Assembly (NCBI GenBank): GCA_948099385.1
Contig: CANUEZ040000164.1
Location: 4,664,501 to 4,728,500 of the forward strand
Length of the DNA stretch: 64,000 nucleotides
Source: Fasciola hepatica
Lineage: Eukaryota; Platyhelminthes; Trematoda; Plagiorchiida; Fasciolidae
Reading direction: 5' to 3'
Made by a program: the position numbers and the translations under genes. The notes below the pieces were generated by a model that was given only the letters and a program-made list of their open reading frames with translations, was not told the DNA's origin and did not search any database. Shown one piece after another: positions 1 to 14,000 of the stretch. How positions within the stretch are numbered: position 1 is the first letter of the stretch; each line of letters begins with the position of its first letter.

Positions 1-3000
1 CAAATCTACCTCATACTACCAGATATAACTGAAAACCATGGTTCTGAAAAAGTTAAACCGAGTGCTACAATAGTTTCGGTGTGGTAATACGGTTGGTGCC
101 AGTGCATTGTCTCTTAGCTCGACAGACATCCGGTTTCGGTTACCTTCGATATTCATACCCAGATTTTCATATCTCGTGAGCTACACCGCTGGATCAACAA
201 CATTCACAGAACAGGCTGTGGACACTGATTCAATGTGATACGTGACCATCTACTTTGCCGTCTTCGAATCACGATAGACATCTTCAACCTAGAATAGTTT
301 GACATTTTGAAAATTCAAACTACAACTGTCCATGATGCGCACCCAAAATGACATTCGGCTCCATACGTGAACATCATACACTCAATTTTGTATCATCTAG
401 AATGTGCTGTTTGAGCTTTGGGACACATCTGAACGTCTCAATTTATAATATTGTTAGTGAAACGAGTACCGATATTCAGTGGGTCCCATGAGGAACATTC
501 GAAGGCTGCTCCTCGCACGCACGTTTCAAAAATGCAATTGGGGGCACATGTATTCGTGTTAGCGATTGAGGCAAACCACGGACAACGTCTTGTCTTCCGA
601 ATGGTGTCGAATTCTAGTCCATTTGGTCACAAATTAGACCGGCATTGACTGAATGCTGGTTGACTGAGTGATGGCGTCTGTGTTCACGCGTACATATGAA
701 CAAGCTAGAAACATCAGTAACATTGATTGGAGCTGACGATCGATCGTTCTGTGATTGTTGATTGAAGGCACGTGTATAAGACAGGCAAAACCGTCGATTC
801 TCGATAGCAGTAGAACTAGTCATTGGTTTGTCTCTTTAATTTGGATAAACCCTCAGTGATTTTCAACCAACAGTATCCGGATGAAAGGTGACATTTTCTT
901 TGGTCTCCCTATTCGGCAAGGTAACGCTATATGTAAGTTATACAAATGAAGTTTTCGTTTCCTATGGGCGGGAATAAATTGCTAACTTTATGCGAAATCG
1001 GTTTTGGATTCTATGCGCGTAACTTGGTAAAACTTGTTAGTGTTCTGGAATAAAGTACTGTATTCTAGGAATTTTAGGCGCATGTGCTAACACTTTATTC
1101 AAAGACATTCGGTCGCAACATCATTCTTTTCTGAGTTCGCCGGATTGGCGCAGAACTCGGGTACTACTACTATTTTCTTTGAAGTGATACCCCGGAAATC
1201 ATAACGTGTCGTGGGCTAGGACAAGTAGAAATGAAATTCGGTATACAGGGGTTGGTTATGGCCCAAAAGTATGTTGTAGGTCAACTTTTCACCCGGCGCG
1301 ATATGTCTGCCGGTATGTTTAAAGATAAGCTTTTCAGCAGAGATAAGAGAAAAAGGTTGATTCTCATCAGATCTTGCGAAATAACTGTGTTCCTTCAGAA
1401 GACCACAGAATATGACAGAATAATGCGATGACCGTGGGAAAATGAAAGAATAGACGTAATTAGGGTGAAATTGTTGTGGGGTATGGAATTGTGTGAGCAT
1501 ACATATATGGACTGAAAACGTCCTGGGTATGCAAAATAATCTAAATTGTTTAGACAACCGGCAATTGCTAACTATAAGTATCTCAAAGTGTTGGATAGAA
1601 TATACTTTTTCATTGAAGTTCTCCGTCGGTCTTGTGCCAGTACTTAGAGTCAGAAAACTGGGTGATCGACTGAGATCACGGAAAAGAGTAAAAACACTGA
1701 CGTTATTTTTCTTGTTATCTGCGAGGAAAAGTGAAAGTGAAAAAAGCACTATGTAGAAAGACCATTTCAATGTTTTATTTCCCAATGCAACTGGATGGAA
1801 GTGGCAAAGATTTTACAAGTTTTGCTAAGTGATTGGAAACCGGAAAAATTGCACATTGCATGTTCTAGAATGAAATCGGGGACTTACTTTGGAATGGGAG
1901 AGTTGAGATACATATCACTGATTTACACGGAAAAAGGTTTTGGGTAAAGAACGGTGCCCTAATGCACTCGAAATTTGTTGGTCAGGAGTTAGGAATAATA
2001 TATTCCTATCAGTGAATCACGATGGTAGTCCGGCAGGCAGGTGATGCGCTCATCACGAGTTTAATTTAGTTGGAACAGCGATCGAGGAATATAACTAAAC
2101 ACGATAGAACAGCATTTCCTTAAAAGATAGACTAATGAGACTTCATCTTTCATATAATGCATTTATTTGGTTCACAGGGGAATGGGAATGGTGGTTGGGG
2201 ACGCTTACTTGCGAGTGCATCCATTCGGGGATAGCTTACTCAGTCAGTTCGAGCATTGTCAATAATGAGGCTGTGGGCGAATGTGTTTCTTGACGACGGT
2301 TTCTGGGATTTGTCTGAACAACCGTAAACCTATTAGTAGTAGAATTTCATTTCCAGTATGCACTGTCTGTGTTTATCTTCGTTGTATTGCGACCAGTTGA
2401 ATGGAGGGTACTCACTTACTATTATATCCGGATAGAATTTGGGTAGCCCCACTAACCGAAGCTGGCTAAGATATAACCATATATCAGTTTTTACAGCTCC
2501 CCTTTATTAAACTGATCAAGCGAGAGTACTCTCCAACCCTGAACACACTCCTATACAGAAAACAGTACTTATAATAATGGAAAAAATACTTCATAGTTGG
2601 CATTCTAAAGGCTCCCCCAATCATTGTCTGCAAAGTACAATCCTTTCCAAGCAAGAGGTCCTTGTTTTAACCGATACGTCTGCTATAACGGTATCTAAGA
2701 AACTTGAGAAAATAAATTCAGCCCACCAACTGAAACCATTGATCCTCCTCGCCCGGCCCTCGACCCACAGATTTTCACCTACGTTTGATTTTGTTTTGAT
2801 TTGGTAAAACGATTGACCTTTGACTTGCCTAGCCCTATAACAGTGAAATTTGATCCATATACACCACTCACGTCACCCGTTTTCATACCAGTATTCCTTG
2901 TCCGTTGCGTATTAGCTGATAATTGGATGCTGTACTTTCTCTCATCCAGTACCCATTTCTTCCTCATGAACATTTCGCTCCCTCGGCCTGCACTTCATTC

Positions 3001-4539
3001 TCTATTCCTCTGTCCATTCCCTATCTGATCATCATAGAGTCGTTTTCACTTATTGGCTTATTCGTTTGTGATTGTGCCTCATTCACCGTCTGCTGTCAAC
3101 ACTCCATAGCGAATAACTAAGCAACCGGACCGAATAAATGTGTTTGTACGACATCCGTATCGTTCGACATGACTGCGTAACTCTAATGTCCGTGATGTTT
3201 TACCTCTGTATGTCAATCTAGAACATGGTTCCTACCCTATAATATCGTAAGTTATAATCCAATAGCCATTTTCCATCTAGCAAACAAAGCAAAGCAAACA
3301 AACGTATTCTCTCAGGCTTCGGAATCGGGATTCCTTTATCTGAGAGTCATTCAACTACGAACCGACCTCCCGTAAAACCCGCAGTTAGTCCCATGCATTG
3401 CAATGCAATGCACTTCTGATAATTCCCCATGGTCTCTCAATTTCCCTTATGTACTTTGCTTTTCAAGCAGATCATAGAAGAGAAAATCAAAAGGTTTATT
3501 TCTGGAGTCCATTCAACGGGTTCATCCCTCACTTTACAACACCCCTCAAAAGTAATTAGGAGTATTTTCCGAAATATATCGGGCAAAGTGTGCGTCTTTG
3601 GTGTTGTTGGAAGCGTCACCAAGATCGTAAAATTGATTGCAATTTAGGGTCAAGAAAATTCCGTAGCTTATCCGGACGTGGTTATTCTGCGCAGAATGGG
3701 TTAAGCAAAACCTGTGCATTCCTGTAATGTTTTCATGGGGCGTAAATAGAAACCAGCAATTTCCCCTTCCAAGATTGATGTGCACACCAACACTATGGTA
3801 CTGGACTCACAGGCTGTACATAATCCGATACGTCAGGAGCCATATACCAAATCAGCATTAATTTGTATCACGAAGTGAAGTGACCTTACATTCTCCAAAA
3901 CGGGAAGTTTTACATTTTGAAAACTCTGTTGATATACTACAAATGTGAGTAAATAGATCATGGTATGACACCGGTTGAAATCAAAATTTGGGTAGTGGTT
4001 GGGTTGGTCTGAAATGCTTGGCTGTTCCCTTCATCAAAGAAAATAACTGAATATTTTCCTAACCTGTTAAATTATTGTTTTTACCGAGATATGTCTTTTG
4101 ACGGTTGGCAGCGATATTGTTCTTGCTTCCGACTGTTAAATCACTCAGCTCCAATGGGTAATAAATCTAAACAGCATACGAGTGACAGCCGTTCAATAAT
4201 ACAACCATGACTCCGTCTACCAGATAATACTCCCTTATCCGAACATCAAACCGTTAGGTGGTGCTTGTTCTCCAAATAACCTACTGATTCTAAAACACAC
4301 CGGTCTGTTCAGCGGTGATTGGTTGTCTAAATTTTGACAACATGGCAAACATTTTGGAATACGACTAACTTTGTGCCCGTGAGAACATTCCATCAAATGA
4401 TGATTCCCTCTGAGCACGTACATCTTTATCTAATTCTAACAGTGTTCAATATTATAATGTAAAATAAACGTGTACTTTTATATTCCGATGTCCAGTTTGA
4501 GTAGTATGGTGTTCTACTCGGATATCAGGACAAAGCTTT

Positions 4540-4596
4540 CCCGCAAGCACATGACTGGTTTTGACTGTTTTTGCCGTTCACTAGGTATGAGTACCC
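4540..4596 (-). ncRNA. Degenerate hammerhead H4, arm 1
   Basis: The minus strand has the same layout as H1 (flank CATAC, core, helix II, A-rich box, GTC, flank TGTGCTT) but the core reads CTAGTGA instead of CTGATGA, and GAAA reads AAAA within CAAAAC. It is a decayed relative of H1 in opposite orientation. It should not be catalytic. Confidence 0.6.
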
Positions 4597-4761
4597 AGTA
4601 TTCTTATCCAATAATCTTTTTACTTGACCGTGCCACCTTGAAAAAATCACCGTGTGGATCTAAAAGTCAAACACTCGTCCATGCACGCTCCATTCGATTC
4701 AAATGAGAAGACAGCTCTGCACGAATGCACAAGTGTGGAGATGGTTAGATGGAAGAGTGTC

Positions 4762-4814
4762 GGGTAAGCATACCTGATGAGCGGCAATAACCGCGAAACA
4801 GGTCATGTGATTCC
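4762..4814 (+). ncRNA. Hammerhead ribozyme H1, arm 1 copy
   Basis: Type I hammerhead order is visible: CTGATGA core (4774-4780), helix II GCGG/CCGC closed by loop CAATAA, GAAA (4795-4798), a minimal helix III, and cleavage triplet GTC (4802-4804). Helix I pairs the flank CATAC with the 3' flank TGTG, but the first pair is a C/A mismatch because the base after GTC is A. The core is complete, so folding may be possible but helix I is weakened. It self-cleaves RNA in known relatives. Confidence 0.8.
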
Positions 4815-4986
4815 GGGGAAATGTTGGCTTGTCATCCAGATAGAACGCTATACTACTCACATCAAAATCCCGTAACCGACAAATTAACTTTAAATCACTG
4901 TATAATTCTGAAAATTGGACAATCTGTCCATGCATGCTCCCCCCACTTGATTCAGTTTAGATAAGAGCGGTAAACCAAATGTCCAA

Positions 4987-5061
4987 CTTCGCGAGCCGGA
5001 AACGAACCGGCAACTGTTCGCCTACTAGGCAGATGGTTTACCAACTGAGCTATCACGGTAC
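4987..5061 (-). other. tRNA-like block, arm 1
   Basis: The minus strand has a D-arm-like GCTCAGTTGGTA, a small GCC/GGC hairpin and a perfect T-arm (GCCGG TTCGTTT CCGGC). Five acceptor pairs (CGTGA with TCGCG, one G-U) can form. The 3' half of the D stem is wrong, so this is a tRNA-derived relic or SINE head, not a working tRNA gene. Confidence 0.65.
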
Positions 5062-6154
5062 TGCCAGTCTAGTGTGAATAATGCAACTGAACATTAGATG
5101 ATGCAGGAATCATATTCCTGTGATACACAACAACTGTTCGGCTCTATCCGGCTCATGGTGTCGGACTTTCAGATGTGAAAATGCAACTGGATTTTCCAGT
5201 ATATACTATTCAGGTTCTCTGCTGAAAATACATTTTGAGTCTCGAGTAGCTTGTTATTTCACCGTGAAGTTTCATATATTTACGGGAAAAACAAAACCAG
5301 TGTTCCTTGTGAGATATTGAGATGAATACAGGTGATGTTCGACGTGAGCAAATAAAATACATTTTAGATTTCAAATACACAGCAAGAATGAACAGTTTGA
5401 ACTTGCTTTTATACCGAGAATGTGATAGTAGTACCTTAGGCAAAAGTTACTTAGGGGGGTGTACATTCTCACAAAGGCAATGGCATTTGGTACACATTTA
5501 TATCACATTAAAATTTATGCATGAATCAGAATTGGCACTGAAGTACGCGTCTACACGCATTTGCGCGCACATTTTCTGTGTTCATCGGACCTTGATTCAG
5601 TATGTCTGCATTCGGAATTTCGTACGAATCAAAGTGTAATTCCTCTAGTTTTACACTGGCTTGGATGACAGTCATACAGGAAGATATCTAAGACAGGCCA
5701 ACTTGTTCTATCAGACCTTGCTCTATCAGACTTAAATCAGCACCATTATTTACAATTACGTATGTTGAGACGGTCCCTCCAGGTCCACTGATTTTCACTG
5801 CATTCGCTTTACCAGTATCACAAACTTCATCTTGTTCTGGAAGTTCGAAATTCATTCGTGCCATCTGAACCTCATTTCTTGCCTTTAGGGGAAGACGCTC
5901 ATTTCCAATTCAAATTCTTTTATTAGCTGTTTTTCCTTAGGCTGGTTTAGTACAAGCTCGTTCTACGCGGAATCGAAGTCAGATGACTCTTTCGACTTAA
6001 AACTAACTTGTGAGCCAGGACAAGAAATCTCACCGAAAGCATGGGGAAAAAGAGGTTGCACATCCCTTAGATCCTCGAATTCAAATTGTATGAGATCGGT
6101 CAGCAACGGGCATGCGTTTAGCTTGCATTTTGATTCCAAGCCCGTTTAAATATA

Positions 6155-6280
<126 letters not shown>

Positions 6281-7950
6281 GATATCTTCATCAACATCTT
6301 CAAAATCATCCTCATGAACATCGGCATCAATATCAAAATCAACAACCGTTTCATCGCGTTCACCATCACCATCAGGTTTTCCATGATTGGTGTTAATAAG
6401 TCATGTTTCATCCCTCTACTTTGACTTTTCTTTTGACTCAACTAACCAGACAACATATTGCATCTTACAAAGGTCTAGCACACCCGACATTACAGAATAC
6501 ATCGAATCTATTGATCTATCAGTTCTGGACTTGGGCAACTTTCTTCCACGAATCACCCACACAAAATCACTCGTGCTGTATCTGGCGTGAGTACTGGCCG
6601 ATAACGACAAGAGTTGAACGAAATTACTCCGCTAAATTCCATTGATATTTTCTTCTCCCTTTCCCCGTCGCACATAACTTGAGCGCCAGCCTGTACATAC
6701 TTTGGTTATTTTACCCATTTTTCGTCAAAGCATCGTAACTGAATTGAGAGCAAATTGCTTGTAAAGTATGTCACACAAGTAGAAAAACAACGAACAGAAA
6801 TGTACGTTAAGTTGATCACTCATGGATAATGCACACAGAAATGAAACATACACTTTTGTCGCCTAACCAAATTACTCGACGGTACTCCCACGAATTTGTT
6901 TGATTATTTGAAAATGTTTGAATATCGGAAAGCTTGTCCCCTTCTGTGGCACGTTAGTAGTAGTCTGTTGAAGGTTTCTTCGATAATCGCTTGCCAAATT
7001 TGTTCACGTAACTCATAACTACCAGTATGCTGCAGTCAGCAATACTAACTCGTGACACAACCAAACAATTTTCAACTTTCTAAGTCTAGTTTTTTCGTTC
7101 TGCAAACTTCGGTGTAATGGACGTGCGAAAAGCTGACTTCATTCTATAATCTGCCACCTACTGTGGTCATTGATGTTCTATGGTACGACAATCACTTGAT
7201 TCAACAGGTTGACAGAACGATGTCAATATCAAATCACAACGTAAGCGAGACGGAGTGTAGCTCATGATTACCTACACACTGTGTAGTACTAATTATAGAA
7301 TAAAATTTGGTTGTAAAATTTATCAGGTATTTCAGTTGAAAATACTGGACTGAGAAAGGATGAATGGCTTATGGAAAATCCTAAATGAGCTATGCAATCT
7401 ATCAAAAGCGTTCGGTATCATACCTTATTTTCTACCAAATTTTCCTTTTTCACGCTGGCTGACGATGTATGAGTTATTATTTTCAACTGAGTGATGTTCG
7501 ATTAATTCTAGAACCACATTTATGACGTTACCGATATGAAAACACCATTCACCAAACATGAATACATGCACCCACTCATCGTTTGGAATAAAAGCTTGGA
7601 GTTCGACTCGAAGTCATTACCAGACCAAATAGAGCAGCATTTCACTTCGGACGGAACCACCTCGTTTACGTGGTATTTCAATCCACGACTCAGGATAAGC
7701 TTGACGTTTATCTCTGATAACGCAGTGACCATTCGTGAATACGGGATTTGCAACTTTTTATTTCCCATACTCGAGCATTTCATAAATAGATATCACTCAA
7801 TCAGTTCGTTCCAGTTCAGTTCAACAAAAATTTTACCTCGGTATTTTGTGCTCTTGGTTCAGCTGCCATCTTCCAGCATCATCCAGTCGAGGGTCAAATG
7901 AATGAAAGCATGAAGTGGAAAACAACCGAAGAAAGGTAGGAAGTGGAAAT

Positions 7951-8194
7951 CACAAAAACAAGGAAAGAGTTCGAATGCAACTAAGCCGCTGACCGCGAGG
8001 TCTCGTCATATCAACTGGTATTTCCAGCCATCCGTTTTCGGGTCACTTGAACCTCAAACCGTATATGTAACACATCCTACGTGACCAAGTCCACTGGTCA
8101 CGTTTTTCATACCTCTCTGCCATGTTATGGACTGGCCATCTCGACTTACTCTTCAACCACCACCTGCCTCATAAAACAGCATAAATCAATGAAG
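7951..8194 (-). pseudogene. RTE 3' tail in arm 1
   Basis: The minus strand encodes LFYEAGGG, stop, then DGQSITWQRGMKNVTSGLG, the C-terminal tail of the RTE protein also seen at 11650-11900. The plus-strand frame at 8081-8281 is its antisense shadow. Confidence 0.65.
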
Positions 8195-8390
8195 TGGAAT
8201 AGAATTGCCAATTTGGCACATTTCCACCGCATGCAGTATACCGTGAATGTAGCTAGTCACTCTCCGAATCTCCAACCGTGATGTAATCTTGATCACATTT
8301 TCCCTCCTTTGTTCCTATCTGCAAAAATGAACATCAATGAATGAGCATTCCATTCATGGTGAAGCATATACTGTAGTACCGCAATCGATA

Positions 8391-8560
8391 CTACACGGAA
8401 TTGCTCCGCTCAGCAGTAAGAGAAGTATCAAGAACTCGTTGTCCCGTTTTATGGAGGCAGTCACATGTATAACTGGTCTGTTCAGAGTATTGCCGTCGGA
8501 TGGCAGGATTACTGTAGCCTAATACGGGAGCTCTCGTTCTCACGATCATCATCCTTCTTT
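8391..8560 (-). repeat. Dispersed block also found beside the gypsy remnant
   Basis: The minus strand encodes CLHKTGQRVLDTSLTAER and matches, at both DNA and residue level, the minus strand at 38760-38850 (FLHKTGQQVIDVTVIAER). The mirror copy is at 13391-13560. It is likely a fragment of an unidentified transposon. Confidence 0.45.
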
Positions 8561-10132
8561 CTCCCATCAGATGAACATTCCAACACATAATCCAGGATGA
8601 GTTAAATTAGACAACAGTTCACAGAGTTTGTATTTATTAGGGATATCTGGTTTAGAAACGCAGGATTTTACCGAAGTATAAGACAATGGAGTGCCCCAAA
8701 TCCTAATAGTTGGTGCAAGAACAAAACTTCCAAACCCTGGGCGTATTCCGAATGTTGGAGAGTGATCCTCAGGTTTTCAATTGTTTCAGCTTTTTGAAGT
8801 GACAAATGTGTGATCGCCCTTGATAAGATTATCAACGAGTGACCTAGCTATGTTTTGCGAATGAAAAAATTCTCCTCAGAAAAGGTTTTGAATGCATCTA
8901 CTATCCAATGTAGCTACGGACTGCTCTCTTTCCCTCGTTTGATTTTTTTGGCTGGGTGAGACAGACAAATTTCGGGCATCTAAACTGTTTCAGTCCATCC
9001 CGGCTGGACGTAGCTTTAGGAAGATTCAAACACAAGAGGACCGGCGTTGACATACATCAATTCTTGATGAACACAGAAAATTGGGAATAACTGAATGCGA
9101 AACTTGCAATCAGCCACAATCCGTCGCCCTGACGTGCAGTTCACCAACAGATCAGAAAGGCAGAATTTGTTGGACGTCACGTGTTAAGTCCATGGGATGT
9201 GATCTAACGCCCTCATTGACAATGATGAGCAATTACAACAGGGCTAACGATCAGAACACCTCTGGTGATCTTACATCACATAGCTCACGCACACATTCTA
9301 TCAGAATTAATTCTAAGTCCTTCAGCGTGAACTCATTATGAAAGTGGCCATGAAAATCTGGAGGACTGAAATGTGTGGTCTCCTGGTGGAATCTGCCCCA
9401 GCCCACTTGAAAGAGGCTCGGCAAAGTAATAATCCTGATTGCCACGAATATTCCTGATAGAAGTTTCAATGATTATTCATAAATGAATAAGTTGAAATAA
9501 ATGGAAAGGGAACAGAGCTTAGGCCTGTGTAAACGCGGAACTGAAATTGTAAACGGTGAGCAATGTGATTTCAGTGTGAAGGAATGTGAGCCTTTTATCT
9601 GATATTGGTCAGTTCCTCTCGTTCACTGGTTCTCACATTGTTTATGTACGCAGTTGTGAAGTCTCCACACCCTGGTCACTATACCAAATGAAAACCATCT
9701 GTTCGCTACCCCGTTCGACGTGTACTGTCGAGTTCTTCACGAAATCACAAGAGAGTAGACGTAGTACGCTCACGTAATTTAGAGCACGTGCTTATTTTTA
9801 TGGATATGTTATGACCGAAAGGCAGACTGAGGCCAAATTTCTGGTGAAATACTTTTGTGTTGTTATAGTTATATTTAACTGCTCATATTGGATAGGCTCA
9901 AAGTAAGTCAAAGCTTGTCATGGACAATAACGGTCGGATTCGATGTCAGAAAAGCATAAAAACAATGGCCGTTCCATAAAATGGTAAAATGACTTTCAAA
10001 AATGATCTCTTCAATGATTGTCCAGTAAATGCACACACCGCATGGGAGTTATTTTGGAATAGTTAGACACAAATTCAGAAAACCCTTCTATCGAATTTTG
10101 TACGGATTTTCGAAGAGGATGCAGACCCAAAT

Positions 10133-10567
10133 CAGATTTGTATTCGTTCAAATGAACTCCGGATTTTTACCACTGTTTAGCCTAGTCTGAATAATAATAC
10201 TTCAGATAATAAATGCATAGCTTTCATTGTCTATTATTTTTGCAACAGTTTTTGAGCAGGCCGTATCTAGAAAAGCCTTTTGAAATGCGTATTTCGGCTT
10301 GCCCTAGCATATGAACACAACACCGACGGCGAAGCAACGTACAAGCATCAAATCACGCTGCTTTATGTGAGACAATAACAAAGTGTCAAAGAGTCATGAC
10401 TGTGTGCCAGTTTACTAAGTAATAAGTGAAATTTCGATGTGTAACGTTTTGTATTCAGCATAGTATCAGCTACTACGGAAAGACGTTCAAAAGAAATCGT
10501 ATGCCTCAACTGAACAAAGGAAACCACGACGAAGCACAAAATTGCAGTGTGATTTATCTTGCATACT
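10133..10567 (+). repeat. Block shared by both palindrome spacers (copy a)
   Basis: This aligns directly with 52630-53080, starting at CAGATTTGTATTCGTTC. The two copies differ by many substitutions and small indels, so the shared block is older than the near-identical arms. Both read through a similar short frame containing RNRMPQLNK, with different frames after it. The function is unknown. Confidence 0.8.
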
Positions 10568-11324
10568 CGTACCTGTTGGCCACAAGGTTTGAAAAAGAGA
10601 AACCTCGTGTGAAACAAATTCTCAATGAAGCATCAGAGATTAAATCTGTCATAACAAGTGGAACAGTATGTTAGATGTAATGTTATCGAATTTCCCATGA
10701 AACACAATTCTAGGAGAGAATAGGATGCTTTAATAAAGTGACCACTCCGTCAGCAATGCCCACACCAGCCAACCTAATGTGAACACATCGGCCCAAACCC
10801 GTTAAACAATGTAATTCTCAAACGTCTTTTCTCATAACACGATATTTCAACAGTTATTTTTTTATCCACATCTTTTCTTCAACTCATTATATTTACATTT
10901 CCGTTTTTTATTTGAAGTATGAAGTCTCTTTTGTGAACAACATTGTGTAGTTAGTTATAGTTCAACGTATTGCTACTTGAAAATGTTTAATCAAATCTCC
11001 CTATTCGTTTCTCGCGGCTTAACTAACGACACATTTTCTCATGGCTTCAGTACAAAAACTCTCATTTACCGACCGTTTCCCGATATTGTTTTCTTATGCT
11101 GACATATAACCCCGAGCATTCTTGCATAAGAATACTGGTTACCAAACGAGATGACACAATTCAATTTCTTGCAGCCGAAGGAACAAGCAGTTGCACGTCG
11201 TTGTCTCTCACCAAAAAGGGTTATTTCAGCCGTCTCCACGTCAATACTCTCACCTTGTATGAGATGGATCTATGCTCGTTTGAGAAGAGTAGCATCAGAT
11301 GAAGTGTTTTATCGCACAAACAAA

Positions 11325-11911
11325 TGAGGTGTTTGTCTTTTGCAATTTTCAGTCGTTTGTGGCGCCGTCGTTAAATCCGATGGTCTGTCAAAGTTCTAGT
11401 GCACACTGCGGTGGTTAGATTTTACCTTCTATCCGGCTCAGAAACATTTCCGTTGAAGTTAGAGGATAGGCGAAGATTGCCGGCATTCGAGCATTGTTAT
11501 CTTCGTAGCACTGTTCGAATAAGGGTAGAAAATCGTGTTAGCAGTGCTGAGATTTACCGAAAACTTTTGGGAACCAGAGAATAGTCTCTGGATCAAGCAG
11601 CGAATCCAAACAGATCAAGGTGATTGCAATGTGTTACGCATGCTTACCGATTAACTTCATTGACTTACGCTGTTTTATGAGGCAGGTGGTGGTTGAAGAG
11701 TAAATCGAGATGGCCAGTCCATAACATGGTAGAGAGGTATGAAAAAAGTGACCAGTGGACTTGGTCACGTAGAATGTGTTAGATATACGGTTTGAGGTTC
11801 AAGTGACCCGAAAACGGATGGCTGGAAATACCAGATGATATGACGAGACTTCGCGGTCAGCGGCTTAGTTGCATTCGAATTCTTTCCTTGTTTTTGTGAT
11901 TTCCAGTCAGT
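11325..11911 (+). pseudogene. RTE-type non-LTR retrotransposon, RT C-terminal end (spacer 1)
   Basis: Read in one main frame the translation contains LSFAIFSRLWRRR, an in-frame stop, IRWSVKVLVHTAVVRF, YLLSGSETFPLKLEDRRRLP, then YLRSTVRIRVENRVSS. These match the conserved C-terminal stretch of RTE-clade reverse transcriptases in flatworms (LWRRRD, GSETWP, LRSIAR, RVSN motifs). Downstream, another frame gives DGQSITWQRGMK-like residues typical of the end of the same protein. Several stops and frame changes mark it as dead. The same region recurs at 26955-27545. Confidence 0.8.
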
Positions 11912-12324
11912 CAGTCAGATTTTGCGCCCTTCTTTTTCTTCATTGGAGTACCATATATTTGCCATGCATCGCCATTTCCTTTCAACTGTTTCGCACAGGA
12001 TTTTCTGCCAAATGCTTTATCTATCCATCCAAGTGTGGAATATGAACTCCTTCTTGGGAACACGTATTTCTATTTAGAATACCTTGAAAGAATCTGCTTG
12101 TTGACTGACAATACACAGCCAGTACAGTACGCTGTGAACCACTGGGCGATTGAGGTATCCAAGTACAATTAGCTTTTGGGAGACTGACGCGAAATTGTGC
12201 CTTCGCTCACCCTGTGTTTATCTGCTGGAGTTTTTCGACTAAATAAATTACCTCAGGAGTCTGATCACAGCTACCAGTGGTGTTGGGGATGAGAGTTGTT
12301 CATGAATAGTGAGAATTGGAACAG

Positions 12325-12560
12325 CTCTAGCAAATCTGCGACATCCATGTCGTCACCGTATTATCCGGTTCTCTTGTAAGTGACTGGTGTACGTCGACGC
12401 AAATCGCAGTGTATTACTCTACTGCTGCGAGACCCGGTCAGTTTGTGTTAAGAATGTTCGGCGTCTTTCTGCGTATATGATTTGATATCTCCGAAGCATT
12501 GCTCGAGCCGCTGGGTCTATGGCACTGATAACCGCCAATTCAAATGAGTGGCCGCCCTAA
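12325..12560 (+). pseudogene. RTE-type RT fragment, second lineage
   Basis: One continuous frame reads LANLRHPCRHRIIRFSCK, stop, then VLLYCCETRSVCVKNVRRLS, AYMI, stop, and YLRSIARAAGSMALITANSN. NLRH, LLYxCET and LRSIAR are RTE hallmarks in the expected order and spacing. It is a different RTE lineage from the fragment at 11325-11911. It recurs inverted at 28203-28435. Confidence 0.78.
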
Positions 12561-12722
12561 ACCGAGTCTGGTACTTAGTTCAAAAATTGATCTCGTAGTC
12601 CCTTTTCTCTGGGTGCTGTTCCATCCATATCGTTGAATTTCAAAGGTTTTATTGAAGGTCATGAAATGAACAGTTGTTCCGACTCACCAAGATCTGTCCA
12701 TTTTGTTCGGTGGTATATTTAC

Positions 12723-12821
12723 ATGTGCCTTTTCTAACGAGTGAACCATTGAGCCTCCGAACATATATTGGAATCCTGGTGCCATGTCCGTGCGTTTCAG
12801 CACGGCTGTTTCTTTCTGGAA
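12723..12821 (-). other. Exon-like block, diverged spacer copy
   Basis: This is the inverted, more diverged copy of 22155-22253. It keeps the frame, an AG before it and GTAAAT after it; within the first residues the changes are R to Q and N to K, with C to R further on. Confidence 0.33.
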
Positions 12822-13756
12822 CTGGTATTCAACTTGAATGAGAAAAAAATTTCTAGGACAGCCCAAAATGTTACCGGTAGTTAGTTAGTGATTCATCGTC
12901 GATGAGAAATCTTCACAGTACAAGCCGGGATGGACTGAAACAGTTTAGATGCCCGAAATTTGTCTGTCTCACCCAGCCAAAAAAATCAAACGAGGGAAAG
13001 AGAGCAGTCCGTAGCAACATTGGATAGTAGATGCATTCAAAACCTTTTCTGAGGAGAATTTTTTCATTCGCAAAACATAGCTAGGTCACTCGTTGATAAT
13101 CTTATCAAGGGCGATCACACATTTGTCACTTCAAAAAGCTGAAACAATTGAAAACCTGAGGATCACTCTCCAACATTCGGAATACGCCCAGGGTTTGGAA
13201 GTTTTGTTCTTGCACCAACTATTAGGATTTGGGGCACTCCATTGTCTTATACTTCGGTAAAATCCTGCGTTTCTAAACCAGCCAATTTTTGACAGAAATG
13301 ACAGATATCCCTAATAAATACAAACTCTGTGAACTGTTGTCTAATTTAACTCATCCTGGATTATGTGTTGGAATGTTCATCTGATGGGAGAAAGAAGGAT
13401 GATGATCGTGAGAACGAGAGCTCCCGTATTAGGCTACAGTAATCCTGCCATCCGACGGCAATACTCTGAACAGACCAGTTATACATGTGACTGCCTCCAT
13501 AAAACGGGACAACGAGTTCTTGATACTTCTCTTACTGCTGAGCGGAGCAATTCCGTGTAGTATCGATTGCGGTACTACAGTATATGCTTCACCATGAATG
13601 GAATGCTCATTCATTGATGTTCATTTTTGCAGATAGGAACAAAGGAGGGAAAATGTGATCAAGATTACATCACGGTTGGAGATTCGGAGAGTGACTAGCT
13701 ACATTCACGGTATACTGCATGCGGTGGAAATGTGCCAAATTGGCAATTCTATTCCA

Positions 13757-14000
13757 CTTCATTGATTTATGCTGTTTTATGAGGCAGGTGGTGGTTGAAG
13801 AGTAAGTCGAGATGGCCAGTCCATAACATGGCAGAGAGGTATGAAAAACGTGACCAGTGGACTTGGTCACGTAGGATGTGTTACATATACGGTTTGAGGT
13901 TCAAGTGACCCGAAAACGGATGGCTGGAAATACCAGTTGATATGACGAGACCTCGCGGCCAGCGGCTTAGTTGCATTCGAACTCTTTCCTTGTTTTTGTG
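13757..14000 (+). pseudogene. RTE 3' tail in arm 2
   Basis: This is the mirror of 7951-8194. The RTE homology begins abruptly at ACTTCATTGA, so this tail was captured without the upstream part that survives at 27015. Confidence 0.65.

Larger units (their letters stand above)
9006..12920. other. Spacer of palindrome 1
   Basis: This is 3.9 kb of DNA between the arms. It is a patchwork: 10133-10567 recurs in the spacer of palindrome 2 (52630-53080), 11258-11911 recurs at 26885-27545, 12325-12560 recurs inverted at 28203-28435, and 12571-12920 is an inverted piece of the unit seen at 22055-22415. I recognise nothing in 9006-10132, 10570-11257 or 11912-12324. Confidence 0.8.

Noticed and set aside
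8081..8281. 66-codon frame conserved in both palindrome 1 arms
   Set aside because: It is antisense to the RTE 3' tail, and its conservation between arms is due to arm identity.
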